Below, one piece after another: positions 17,008-25,400 of a DNA stretch of 41,424 bases. Within the stretch, counting starts at the first letter, position 1. The number at the start of each line of letters is the position of its first letter. Made by a program: the position numbers and the translations under genes. The notes beneath the pieces were generated by a model that did not search any database, was not told where the DNA came from, and saw only the letters and a list, made by a program, of their open reading frames with translations. Source of the DNA: Streptosporangiaceae bacterium (GTDB lineage Bacteria; Actinomycetota; Actinomycetes; Streptosporangiales; Streptosporangiaceae); the NCBI GenBank assembly GCA_025934635.1, contig JAICWX010000043.1, positions 1 to 41,424 on the forward strand, written 5' to 3'.

Positions 17008-17613
17008 TTACGGCGGGCTGAGGACGGCGTCGGCCAGGGCGCGGATGGCCGCGCTGAGCCGGGCCGGGCCCTCGGCGGCCAGCTGGGCCAGGACCGGCTC
17101 GCTGTGCAGGGACCCGAGCAGGATGTGGGCGATCATCTCGGCGTCGGCGCCGGGCCGCTGGGCGGCGATGAGCGCGCTGATGTGACCGTGCCAGAACCGG
17201 TAGACCGGGTGGCCGTCGCGGCCGCGCGCCACGGCCTTGTCCGGCGGTGGTTCCGCCGCCGCCGAGTAGGCGAGCTCCGCCAGCAGGCTCTTGTTGCGCC
17301 CGACGACCTCGACGATGGCGTCCAGGAAGGCCAGCAGCCGGTCCCGGTCCGGCGCGCCGGGCCCCAGCGGCGGCGGGCCCGTGGTCACCTCCTCCTCCAG
17401 CACCTGGGCCCGCTCCACCATGAGCGCGTACATCAGCCCGGTCCGGTTGCCGAAGCGGTGGAAGACCGTCCCCTTGCCGACGCCCGCCGCCGCCGCGACC
17501 TGCTCCATCGAGATGTCCTGGGGCCGGTGCGTGGCCAGCAGTTGCTCGGTGGCATCGAGGATCGCCCGGCGGTTGCGGGCCGCGTCGGCCCGCTCGCGGC
17601 GGCCTTCGTCCAT
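17008..17613 (-). CDS. TetR-family transcriptional regulator
   Basis: 201 residues. Helix-turn-helix ISMEQVAAAAGVGKGTVFHRFGNRTGL near residues 34-60, then a helical ligand domain (LLAFLDAIVEVVGRNKSLLAELAYSAAA). It faces the CHAT gene and starts immediately next to a truncated divergent oxidoreductase pseudogene. That gene was presumably its target before the deletion; the usual intergenic operator region is gone, so its own promoter may also be compromised. Confidence 0.88.
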   Translation of the reverse strand: MDEGRRERADAARNRRAILDATEQLLATHRPQDISMEQVAAAAGVGKGTVFHRFGNRTGLMYALMVERAQVLEEEVTTGPPPLGPGAPDRDRLLAFLDAIVEVVGRNKSLLAELAYSAAAEPPPDKAVARGRDGHPVYRFWHGHISALIAAQRPGADAEMIAHILLGSLHSEPVLAQLAAEGPARLSAAIRALADAVLSPP

Positions 17614-18395
17614 CGGGACTCCGGGGGCCCCGAGGTCCTGGCCGTCGAGGAGGCCGCTATCCCCGAGCCCGGCCCCGGCCAGGTGCTGATCCGCACCGAG
17701 GCGATCGGCGTCAACTACGTCGACGTCCAGCTCCGCCGCGAGACCGACCCGGACTCGATCTGGTTCCGCCCGCTGCCCGGCGTGCTGACCGGTGACGTCG
17801 TGGGGACCGTCGAGAAGACCGGGCCGGGCGCCTCGCGGCCGGGGAGACCGTCCTGGTCACCGCCGGGGCGGGCGCGATCGGCCACCTCGCCGTGCAGCTG
17901 GCCCGGCAGCTCGGCGCGGGGACGGTGATCGCCACCGCGGGCTCCGCGGCCAAGCTCGCGCTGGCCAAGGAGCTCGGCGCCGACGTCGCCGTCGACCACC
18001 GCCAGCCCGGCTGGGATGACCAGGTGCGGTCGGCCGTGCCCGGCGGCGTGAACGTGGTCCTCGAGGCGGTCGGCGGCGACACGCTGCACCGGTGCCTCGG
18101 GCTGCTGGCGCCGTCCGGGCGGGCGGTCGTCTTCGGTGCCTCGGCGGGCGAGCTGGGCAGTGTTGCGGTCCGGGAGCTGTTCGGGCTGAAGACCGTGACC
18201 GGGTTCTCGCTGCTGGCCTGGCGGGCGGCCGATCCGGGGCAGGCGCGGGCTGACATCGCCTCGCTCACCGGCTGGTTCGGGTCGGGTGAGCTGCGGGCGG
18301 TTACCGGGGCGACGCTGCCGCTGGCCGAGGTCAGCCGGGCCCACCGGATGCTCGAGGAGCGTTCGGTGCCGGGACGGCTCCTGCTGGTCCCTTAG
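17614..18395 (+). pseudogene. Quinone oxidoreductase (MDR) pseudogene with lost start and internal deletion
   Basis: The first part reads DSGGPEVLAVEEAAIPEPGPG, then GQVLIRTEAIGVNYVDVQLR, as in MDR quinone oxidoreductases. No ATG/GTG start lies upstream: the frame runs back into the divergent tetR gene. Near 17829 the protein jumps from VGTVEKTGPG to RLAAGETVLVTAGAGAIGHL, in another frame. About 70 residues between these are missing compared with homologs. The rest (Rossmann GAGAIG loop, LEERSVPGRLLLVP end) is intact to the TAG at 18393. So an out-of-frame deletion and a second loss at the 5' end have killed the gene. The last 65 bp overlap the sulfatase gene on the other strand. Confidence 0.85.
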
Positions 18396-19962
18396 TGCGG
18401 AAGAACTCATTTCCCAGGACGGGCCTGGCCGACGGCGGGCCGAGGCGGGCAGCGGCCCAGCAGGTGGCGCCGGTGTGGCAGTTCTCCAGGTCGCCGAGGG
18501 CGTTGCGCAGGGCGGCCGGGACACCCTGGGCGGCCAGGTTGTGCAGCTCGTAGGGGTCGGTCGCGGTGTCGTAGTACTCCTGGGCGCCGCCCGCGTAGCG
18601 GACGTAGAGGGCGGTCGCGGTCCGCACCGCCTCATACGTCGGCGGGTCCCCCGGTTTCGAGGTCTGCCGGTCCGGGTCGGCCAGGGAGAAGTCCGGCCCG
18701 TGATGCTCGACGAGGACGGCCTGCCGCCAGTCGGCCGGATCCCGGCCGTGCCACAGGGCCGCCAGGCTGTGGCCGTCCACGTCGGCCGGGACGGGCAGCC
18801 CGGCGAGCGTCTCGAACGTCGGCGCCAGGTCGATGCTGGAGGTCAGCTGGCTGACGGTGCGGCCGGCCGGGACGCCGGGGCCGGTGACGATCAGCGGCAC
18901 GCGGATGTCGGTCTCGAAGGCGGTCTGCTTCCCCGAGGTGAGGGTGTACTCCCCCATGTGGAAGCCGTTGTCCGAGCTGAACACGAAGTACGTGTTCTGG
19001 GCCAGCCCCTTGGCCTTCAGCATGTTCTCGAGCTGGCCGATCATGTCATCGACGGAGAAGTCGTCCTCCACCCGCTTGCGGAAGCTGGCGGTGATCCGGC
19101 TCTGGTCGGCGGCCGTCAGGGCCGGGTGGTTCTTGAGCCAGGGCGGCGGATCAGCCGGCCGCCGGTTGTAGGCCGGGGTCTTGGGATAGGCGAGCTGCTG
19201 GGCCGCGTGCGCGTAGCGGGGCGCGGGCGTGTACGGCGCGTGCGGGGCGAACGTGGCCACCTCGAGCATGAAGGGCTGGCCGGACGTGGCGGCCGTGTCG
19301 ATGAACACCCCGGCCTTGGCGGCCAGCACGTCGGTCAGGTAGTCGGTCGGGCCGCGGCCGTAGCGGACCCGCTGGCCGTCCTGGTTCAGCGTGTAGCCGA
19401 GCTCGCCGTAGCCGCCGTTCCCGGCCACGTCCCACTCGTCCCAGCCGGGCGCGACGGGATACGCGGGCGCGTACTGGTTCAGGTACTTGCCCATCAGCGC
19501 GGTGCGGTAGCCGGCGTGCTGCAGCGCCACCGCGAACGACTTGTCCTGGTCACCGTGTTTGTTGAAGGCGAAGTAGCCTCCGTCCTGGCCGGCGTTGGTG
19601 AAGACGCCGTCGTCGTGCGGGTACTGCCCGGTGAAGATCGCCGAGCGGGACGGGCAGCACAGCGAGTCCACCACGTAGTAGCGGGACAGGGTCATCCCGG
19701 CCCGTTCCATGGCCAGCACGTGCGGCATGTGGCTGACCAGGTTCCCGGACAGGTCGTCGGTGAGCACGAAGACGAAGTTCGGCCGGTCCTGGGCGCGGGC
19801 CGCCGACGCGGAAAGAGCCTTCGGGTGGGCAGCTGTTGTCGACGTGCACCCGGCTAGCGCGAAGATCGCGAGGAGGGCGGCGGCCATGGCCCGGCGGCGG
19901 CTGTTCCTCGGGACCGTTCGGGTCGAACGACCGCCATTTCCGGTTTCGGGCGACTCGTTCAC
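18331..19962 (-). CDS. Secreted sulfatase (arylsulfatase family) lipoprotein
   Basis: 543 residues from a GTG. The N-terminus has an Arg-rich run and a hydrophobic core ending in LAGC, a lipoprotein box, so the enzyme is probably anchored outside the cell. Sulfatase marks are RPNFVFVLTDDL (metal-binding DD), CCPSRSAIFTGQYPHDDGV (C-x-P-S-R, the cysteine converted to formylglycine) and TYFVFSSDNGFHMGEY (DNGFHxGEH-like). It should hydrolyse sulfate esters of external polymers. The formylglycine-generating enzyme is not in the window. The C-terminal 20 residues are Pro/Ala/Gly-rich and lie antisense to the end of the oxidoreductase pseudogene, so the natural stop may have been lost. Confidence 0.9.
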   Translation of the reverse strand: MNESPETGNGGRSTRTVPRNSRRRAMAAALLAIFALAGCTSTTAAHPKALSASAARAQDRPNFVFVLTDDLSGNLVSHMPHVLAMERAGMTLSRYYVVDSLCCPSRSAIFTGQYPHDDGVFTNAGQDGGYFAFNKHGDQDKSFAVALQHAGYRTALMGKYLNQYAPAYPVAPGWDEWDVAGNGGYGELGYTLNQDGQRVRYGRGPTDYLTDVLAAKAGVFIDTAATSGQPFMLEVATFAPHAPYTPAPRYAHAAQQLAYPKTPAYNRRPADPPPWLKNHPALTAADQSRITASFRKRVEDDFSVDDMIGQLENMLKAKGLAQNTYFVFSSDNGFHMGEYTLTSGKQTAFETDIRVPLIVTGPGVPAGRTVSQLTSSIDLAPTFETLAGLPVPADVDGHSLAALWHGRDPADWRQAVLVEHHGPDFSLADPDRQTSKPGDPPTYEAVRTATALYVRYAGGAQEYYDTATDPYELHNLAAQGVPAALRNALGDLENCHTGATCWAAARLGPPSARPVLGNEFFRTKGPAGAVPAPNAPRASGGPG

Positions 19963-20019
19963 GCCGAGACCCTACCAGGGGCGGAGCAGGATTCTTGTGC
20001 GGCTCTCGGGCATTCCGCC

Positions 20020-20490
20020 TCAGCGGTTGCCGGGTTGCCCTAGCTTGCTGACGTGCGTGACGGCAATTCCGGGCCGCCCGGCTGCCAGCTTGGTCAGATC
20101 CGGTAGGTCGGAGGTGACTATAAGCACCGATGGAGCTCTGTCGGCTGCTTCCGCTTGTTCGGCCTGCTCTATCGCGGTCGCCACTACCATCGCGTCCACC
20201 GCCTGCTGGGTCGACATGCCTGCCGCGCCGATCAGGTAACCTGCCCGCTGCCCTATCGTTTCGGTAACCGGCTCGATGGCGACACGCGCCAGCACTCGGC
20301 GGACCTCAGCATCCCGGCTGGTTCCACGAAGGATTTCCGTCAGGATCGCCGCGGATGTCAGCACCCGATGCCCGTCCTCATAGGCCACCTTCAGTCGTGC
20401 GAACATGGCACGGTCAATGGCTGCCTTCGACACTCCCTCGTTGTCGAGCACCATGACTCCAGCGGCACGGGCTCGCCGCCGACCGCTCAT
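20020..20490 (-). CDS. PIN-domain ribonuclease toxin (VapC-like)
   Basis: 156 residues from the ATG at 20490, which overlaps the antitoxin TGA as ATGA; an upstream GTG at 20502 is less likely. Acidic PIN residues are visible: VLDNEGVSK (first Asp), SAAILTEILRG (Glu), QAVDAMVVATAI (Asp) and VTSDLPDLTKLA (last Asp). PIN toxins cut tRNA or rRNA and are held in check by the cognate antitoxin. The gene is second in the operon, the usual order. Confidence 0.88.
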   Translation of the reverse strand: MSGRRRARAAGVMVLDNEGVSKAAIDRAMFARLKVAYEDGHRVLTSAAILTEILRGTSRDAEVRRVLARVAIEPVTETIGQRAGYLIGAAGMSTQQAVDAMVVATAIEQAEQAEAADRAPSVLIVTSDLPDLTKLAAGRPGIAVTHVSKLGQPGNR

Positions 20491-20720
20491 GCTACGGGCC
20501 ACTCCGATCGAGCTGCCGCTATCTCGTCGTCGGTGAGCGGACCGTGCGCCTGCTCGAGCTCAGCGACCAGGTCGCCTAGGCGATCATGCTCGAGTTGGCG
20601 CAGCAGCGCCTCAGTAACGTAAGCGGAAACGTTGCCGCGACCGGCCCGTTCGCGGATCTGGGCGGCGAGTCCTTTAGGAACGGTGGCGGAAAGTTTTTCG
20701 GTGCTGGCCGACTCGCTCAT
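20487..20720 (-). CDS. Ribbon-helix-helix antitoxin
   Basis: 77 residues. KLSATVPKGLAAQIRERAG, then GNVSAYVTEALLRQL, is a ribbon-helix-helix DNA-binding unit. An acidic C-terminal tail (LVAELEQAHGPLTDDEIAAARSEW) should cover the toxin. It overlaps the PIN gene by ATGA. A likely -10 (TATGAT on the minus strand, 20734-20729) is only 6 bp from the ATG, so the message may be almost leaderless. RHH antitoxins repress their own promoter. Confidence 0.88.
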   Translation of the reverse strand: MSESASTEKLSATVPKGLAAQIRERAGRGNVSAYVTEALLRQLEHDRLGDLVAELEQAHGPLTDDEIAAARSEWPVA

Positions 20721-20840
20721 GCCTCAATCATACCAGCGGTGGGATCGGAACCCGGACGCCGGATAATCGCTGCAACCGAACGGTAAGTCACGGTCCAGTC
20801 GCTGGATCGGGATCGGTTTGCGGTTCTTGGCGGGAACCGG

Positions 20841-21353
20841 ATGACGAGAAAGTGTCATGCTGGCGTGGTGGACGACGAAACGGACGCGCTGCTGGCAGCA
20901 CTGAACTCACAGCGCCAGCATGTGCTCGGCGCCCTGGAAGGCCTCGCCGAGGACGACCTGCGGCGGCCCGTGCTGCCGTCGGGCTGGACGCCCTTGGGCA
21001 TGGTCCGGCATCTCGCCCTGGAGGTCGAGCAGTTCTGGTTCCGCGGGGCCGTCGCGGGCGAGCCGATCACGCTGACGTCCGGCGACGAGGCCTGGCAGGT
21101 TCCGGCGGATGTACCAGGTACCGCCATCCTCGAGCTGTACCGGGACGAGATAGCCAAGGCCAACGAGATCATCGCCGCGACGCCGGCTGATGCGATGCCG
21201 AAGTGGTGGCCGGACTTCTTCCGTGACTTTCCGGCCCGGCCGCTGCGCAAGACCATCCTGCACGTGATCACCGAGACCGCCACCCATGCGGGCCACCTGG
21301 ATGCGGCCCGTGAGCTGATCGACGGCGGCCAGTGGATCGTCCTCACCCGCTGA
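20841..21353 (+). CDS. DinB/DUF664-family protein
   Basis: 170 residues. The DinB-like four-helix bundle shows its metal-binding histidines in GMVRHLALEVEQFWFRG and in ILHVITETATHAGHLDAARELIDG. Members include thiol-dependent S-transferases; in mycothiol-making actinomycetes some use mycothiol. Which thiol is used here is not known. The ATG at 20841 has a weak ribosome site; in-frame GTGs at 20865 and 20868 would give a start closer to the conserved VDDETDALLAAL. Confidence 0.85.
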   Translation: MTRKCHAGVVDDETDALLAALNSQRQHVLGALEGLAEDDLRRPVLPSGWTPLGMVRHLALEVEQFWFRGAVAGEPITLTSGDEAWQVPADVPGTAILELYRDEIAKANEIIAATPADAMPKWWPDFFRDFPARPLRKTILHVITETATHAGHLDAARELIDGGQWIVLTR

Positions 21354-21356
21354 CCG

Positions 21357-21668
21357 TTACGCCTGCCGTACGCGGCTGGTCACCGAGTCGAGGAATTCGG
21401 CGGCACGGGATCGTGACTTGCCCTCCTCCGGCATGAGCGCCCAGCCTGCGAGGTAGGCCGGGATCGCCACGTGGCCGAGAACCGCGACCGCGGCCAGGCC
21501 CACTCGCGTCGTCGTCACGTCGGTGCCGAGGTAATCCGCGACGCCGGCGCCGACTCCAGCGAAGATCCGGTTCTGCGCGGGGCGCCGGAGCGTCCGCTGG
21601 CCGGCTCGGCTCTTTGCGGCTCCGCCGTCTCGGGGACCGCCTTGCGGGGGAATGCTGCTCGTTTCCAT
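21357..21668 (-). CDS. PspC-domain membrane protein
   Basis: 103 residues from the ATG at 21668; an upstream in-frame codon at 21716 would add 16 residues. RIFAGVGAGVADYLGTDVTTTRV, then a hydrophobic segment (AAVAVLGHVAIPAYLAGWALMP), is the PspC fold. These are small envelope-stress proteins with one or two membrane helices. It faces the DinB-like gene with only 3 bp between stops. Confidence 0.82.
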   Translation of the reverse strand: METSSIPPQGGPRDGGAAKSRAGQRTLRRPAQNRIFAGVGAGVADYLGTDVTTTRVGLAAVAVLGHVAIPAYLAGWALMPEEGKSRSRAAEFLDSVTSRVRQA

Positions 21669-21758
21669 GACTTCATCATCGGCGGGCGAGACGCCATCTC
21701 GCCTCGGGAAGATCACCCACTCGATCCCTGATCTCTCCCCGGCCGGCCGGCCGTTCCC

Positions 21759-22149
21759 CTAGGGGACCGCCGGTGCCTCGCACAGGCCGGCGAACAACTC
21801 GCTGCCCTGAAACCGCTCCGTCAGGCTGACGTCAACCCGGACGCGGGTGGCGCCGTCGCGGCCGATGTAGGCCACCTGCAGATCCTGAGGCGTTTCTTTC
21901 ACGTCGAACGACGCGCGGCGGTGCGTGCCGGGGAACAGCCGGCCGCCCGCCAGGACGTTGACCGCCGATCCGCTGTCTCGGCGCGCGATGTAGACGCAGA
22001 CGGATGAGGCAAATGCCGGCGACCGCCCGGCCGCCGGCCTGCTGAGGTCGCAACGGAGCCGGCAGCAGCTCGGCCACGGCCTGGGGATCGGCCCGGTAGT
22101 TCACCAGGAGGCGTCGTTCGATGACGCTGGACAGGCGTGGCTGCTTCAC
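21759..22149 (-). pseudogene. DUF2071 (YqjF-like) gene broken by an internal out-of-frame deletion
   Basis: From the GTG at 22149 the frame reads RLSSVIERRLLVNYRADP, then AVAELLPAPLRPQ and GGRAVAGICLIRL, as in DUF2071 proteins. At about 22000 the conserved sequence continues only in another frame: YIARRDSGSAVNVLAGGRLF, then PGTHRRASFDVKETPQDLQV, to a TAG at 21759. Roughly 60 residues expected between the parts are absent. In its present form it cannot make the protein. Its GTG overlaps the stop of the ArsR remnant (GTGA), so the two were an operon. Confidence 0.8.
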
Positions 22150-22361
22150 GCCGGGCCCTCCCGCCCTGCGGCCCCGCGGCTGCGCCGGCGCAAGACCGCC
22201 TCTTCGGGGCAGACCGCACTCAGGAACCGGCCCACGCAAAGCGCCAGTCGCTCCTCGACGAGTGAATACATGATTCGGTTGGCTTCCCGTCGCTCGCGGA
22301 TCAGTCCTGCTCCCCTGAGCACACTCAGATGCCTGGAGATCGAAGGACCGCTGATCGGAAA
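22146..22361 (-). pseudogene. ArsR-family regulator remnant lacking its N-terminus
   Basis: The C-terminal two thirds of an ArsR winged helix is visible: FPISGPSISRHLSVLRGAGL, then IRERREANRIMYSLVEERLA and LCVGRFLSAVCPEEAVLRRR. The conserved first 35 or so residues (typical ALADPTRRRIL region) are missing. The frame stays open to 22445 but reads straight through the nrdJ terminator hairpin, which is not protein-coding. Promoter and start are therefore lost. It preceded the DUF2071 gene, a common operon partner. Confidence 0.72.
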
Positions 22362-22399
22362 TCTCCTCAAACGCAGCAACCCGAGGCCCGGACAACGGA

Positions 22400-22433
22400 A
22401 AGGGGGAGCCGGATCATAATCCGGCTCCCCCTT
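22400..22433 (-). terminator. Terminator hairpin after nrdJ
   Basis: A perfect 15-bp stem (22400-22414 with 22419-22433, AAGGGGGAGCCGGAT) with a 4-nt loop lies 37 bp past the nrdJ stop. It has only a short T run, common in actinomycetes. Confidence 0.85.
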
Positions 22434-22469
22434 CTGACCAGGCACTTCACGCCTGGGTAGAGCCCGAAA

Positions 22470-25400
22470 TTAGCTGCAGCCGCTGGTGGAGCCGCAGCCT
22501 TCGCAGACGTAGCAGCTGCCGGCCGGGCGCATCTTGGTACCGCAGGTAAGGCACAGCGGAGCGTCCGCCGTGCGGCCCTGCTGAGCCTCGATCAGCTCGG
22601 TGGAGCTGTGCGGTGCGGGAGAGCCGGCCCGAAAGGGCGCGGTCGGCTGGGCTCGCGCCGGGGCGGGGGCGGGAACGACATCCCGTTCGGTGTGATGGGG
22701 CTGTTCTACGGCGGCCGACTGGGCAAGTTCGGTCGGGTCGACCTCCTCGCTCAGCCCGGCGGGGTCGTGGCCGGCCACCTCGGCGGCGCGCTCGGCGGCG
22801 GACAGGATGCCGAGCTCGGCGCGGTCCTCGTAGGGCAGGTGGTCCAGCGCCAGGCGGCGGAAGATGTAGTCCATCACCGAGCTGGCCAGCCTGATGTCCG
22901 GGTCGTCGGTGAGGCCGGCCGGCTCGAACCGCATGTTGGTGAACTTGGCCACGTACTGGTCGAGCGGGATGCCGTACTGCAGGCCGACCGAGATGGCCAT
23001 GGAGAAGGCGTCCATCACGCCGGCCAGGGTCGAGCCCTGCTTGCCGAGCTTGAGGAACACCTCGCCCACGCCGTCGTCCGGGTAGTTCGAGACCGTCATG
23101 TAGCCCTCGGCGCCGGCCACGGAGAACCTGGTCACCATGGCGGGCCGCTGCCGGGGCAGCCGACGGCGGACCGGCCGGTGCGCCGCGGCCGGGGCTTCCG
23201 CGGGTGCGGGTGCCTCGGCGGTCTTCTTCCCGGCGGCGGAGAGCGGCTGGCCCACCTTGCAGTTGTCCCGGTAGATGGCCAGGGCCTTCAGGCCGAGCTT
23301 CCAGCCCTCGCGGTAGATCTCCTCGATCTCCTCGATGGTGGCGCTTTCCGGCATGTTGACCGTCTTGCTGATCGCGCCGGACAGGTACGGCTGGACGGCG
23401 GCCATCATCCGGACGTGGCCCATCGGGCTGATCGAGCGCTCGCCCATCGCGCAGTCGAACACCTCGTAGTGCTCGGGCCGCAGGCCCGGGGCGTTGACCA
23501 CGTGGCCGTGCTCGGCGATGTACTCGGTGATCGCCTCGACCTGCTCGTGCGGGTAGCCGAGGTTCTTCAGCGCCCGCGGCACGGTCTGGTTGACGATCTG
23601 CATGGAGCCGCCGCCGACCAGTTTCTTGAACTTGACCAGGGCCAGGTCGGGCTCGATGCCGGTGGTGTCGCAGTCCATCATCAGGCCGATGGTGTTGTGG
23701 CTCACCATGCCGTTCGCGACATAGGTCACGTTCTCCGGCACCGACAGGTCATAAGTGGGCTGGACGCCGCCGTCCTCATTTGCCCCTACCTGCTCGAAGA
23801 GGTAGCTAAGCGCCATGCCCAGCCTGTCGTCGAGCGTCTCCTCGAAGATCTGGGACGCGAGCATGCGCGGGACGCCGCCGTGCTTGCGCAGCGACAGCAT
23901 CATCGCGTTGCGGACACGATGCCCCACCGGGACGAGCTCGGTCCATGCATCGCTGGGCAGGAAAACGTAATCCTTCTTCGCCGACTGCCCCGGCTCGAAT
24001 TCGGCGATCAGGCGGTCCTTGCGCTGGCCGATGAATCCGATCAGCTCGCCGAAGTTGAGCGCATGGTCGACGTTCCGGAGCCTGACCTGGAAGATGGGGC
24101 CGCCCCAGCCGCTGACCGTTTCCCTGGTCGTGGTGGCCAGGCCCATGGTGAGAAGCAGAGTGCGGATCTCCGCCGCGAATGACTTGTGGGCGGTGGACAA
24201 GCTGGGCACGCCCTCAAGGACGGTGCCGTCCGCCTCGAAGAGACCTCGCAGGAAGGCGCCATAGACCGCGGGGTCATTCGCCTCGAGGATCGCCGACGGA
24301 ACCCTGGGGACCCAGCCCTTACCGCTGTGATCGGCGCCGGGCAGGCTCTTGGCGAACCCGGCGGTCTGCCACCAGCGTGCCAGCCGGACCGACTGAAGGG
24401 TCAGTTCCTGGTATCCCTCCTGGGCCTTAACCGCAGGCTCCAGCCCGAACAACTCCTTGGAGAGGACACTCAGACGTCCCGCGACATCCAGGTCGGTGTT
24501 GGCGACGCAGAGCCTGATTCCCTTGGCGTGCAGGCTGCCATCGCCCATGAAGTAACCCACGAGCTCGGCTAGCTCGGGGCTCACGCTGTCCGGGACGCGG
24601 ACGTACCGGTCTCCGGCGTAGTAGGCCTGGTCAAGGACGGGGAGCGGCACCTGGCGTGGTTCGCCGACCAGCGTGCGCAGCTGCATGGGCAGGATGTCGC
24701 CTGGAGCGATATCAGCCATCCGCTTCCATTCCCAGGCGCCCGTGGAAGGGTTCACGACCTTAATACGGTGGGTGAGGGTTCCCTGGATCGCGTAGCCGCC
24801 CTCGGTGCTAATCCGGCGCGTGGGCTCTTCGCCGTTGACGAAGAACTTAGTTGCCTGCCGCGGCCCTTCATCGGTGGAGACGGTTAGGTCTAGATCTTGC
24901 CAGCGGCCGCCATATACGTCGCCGATTTCACCTAGCCTTGCGAGCCCACGATCGGTGGTCACCAGAGTGTCAGGGGTCAGACACCCCGTCGGCGCGAGCA
25001 GGCTGGCCTGCGCGTTCCGGTACCCGTGGGCGTCACCGAGGCTGACGCACTCCTGCCAGGTCTCGTGGGCCAGGTCGAGGATCTCGCGCTCGATCGTGCC
25101 GACCTGGCTGATCTGCTCGCTGGCGTCCGCGTGCTTGCGGATGACCCGCTTGTGCGGCTTGGCGTTGCGCGCGTACCCGTCGTAGGGGCCGACCGCCGCG
25201 GCCAGCTCGGCCGAGGTCCGGTAGGCGGCGCCGGTCATCAGCGAGGTGATCGCGGCGGCGATGGCCCGGCCGCCCGCGGAGTCGTAGGCGTGCCCGGTGG
25301 CCATCAGCAGCGCGCCCAGGTTGGCGTAGCCGATGCCCAGCTGGCGGTAGGCCCGGGTGGTCTCGGCGATCTTCTCGGTCGGGAAGTCGGCGAAGCTGAT

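Noticed and set aside
21832..22395. 187-codon continuous frame across the ArsR and DUF2071 remnants
   Set aside because: It reads ArsR DNA in the wrong frame and only the middle part matches DUF2071; it is an artefact of the deletion.
17008..22445. Genomic island or prophage
   Set aside because: Although genes are broken and accessory, no integrase, transposase, tRNA target or flanking repeat was seen.
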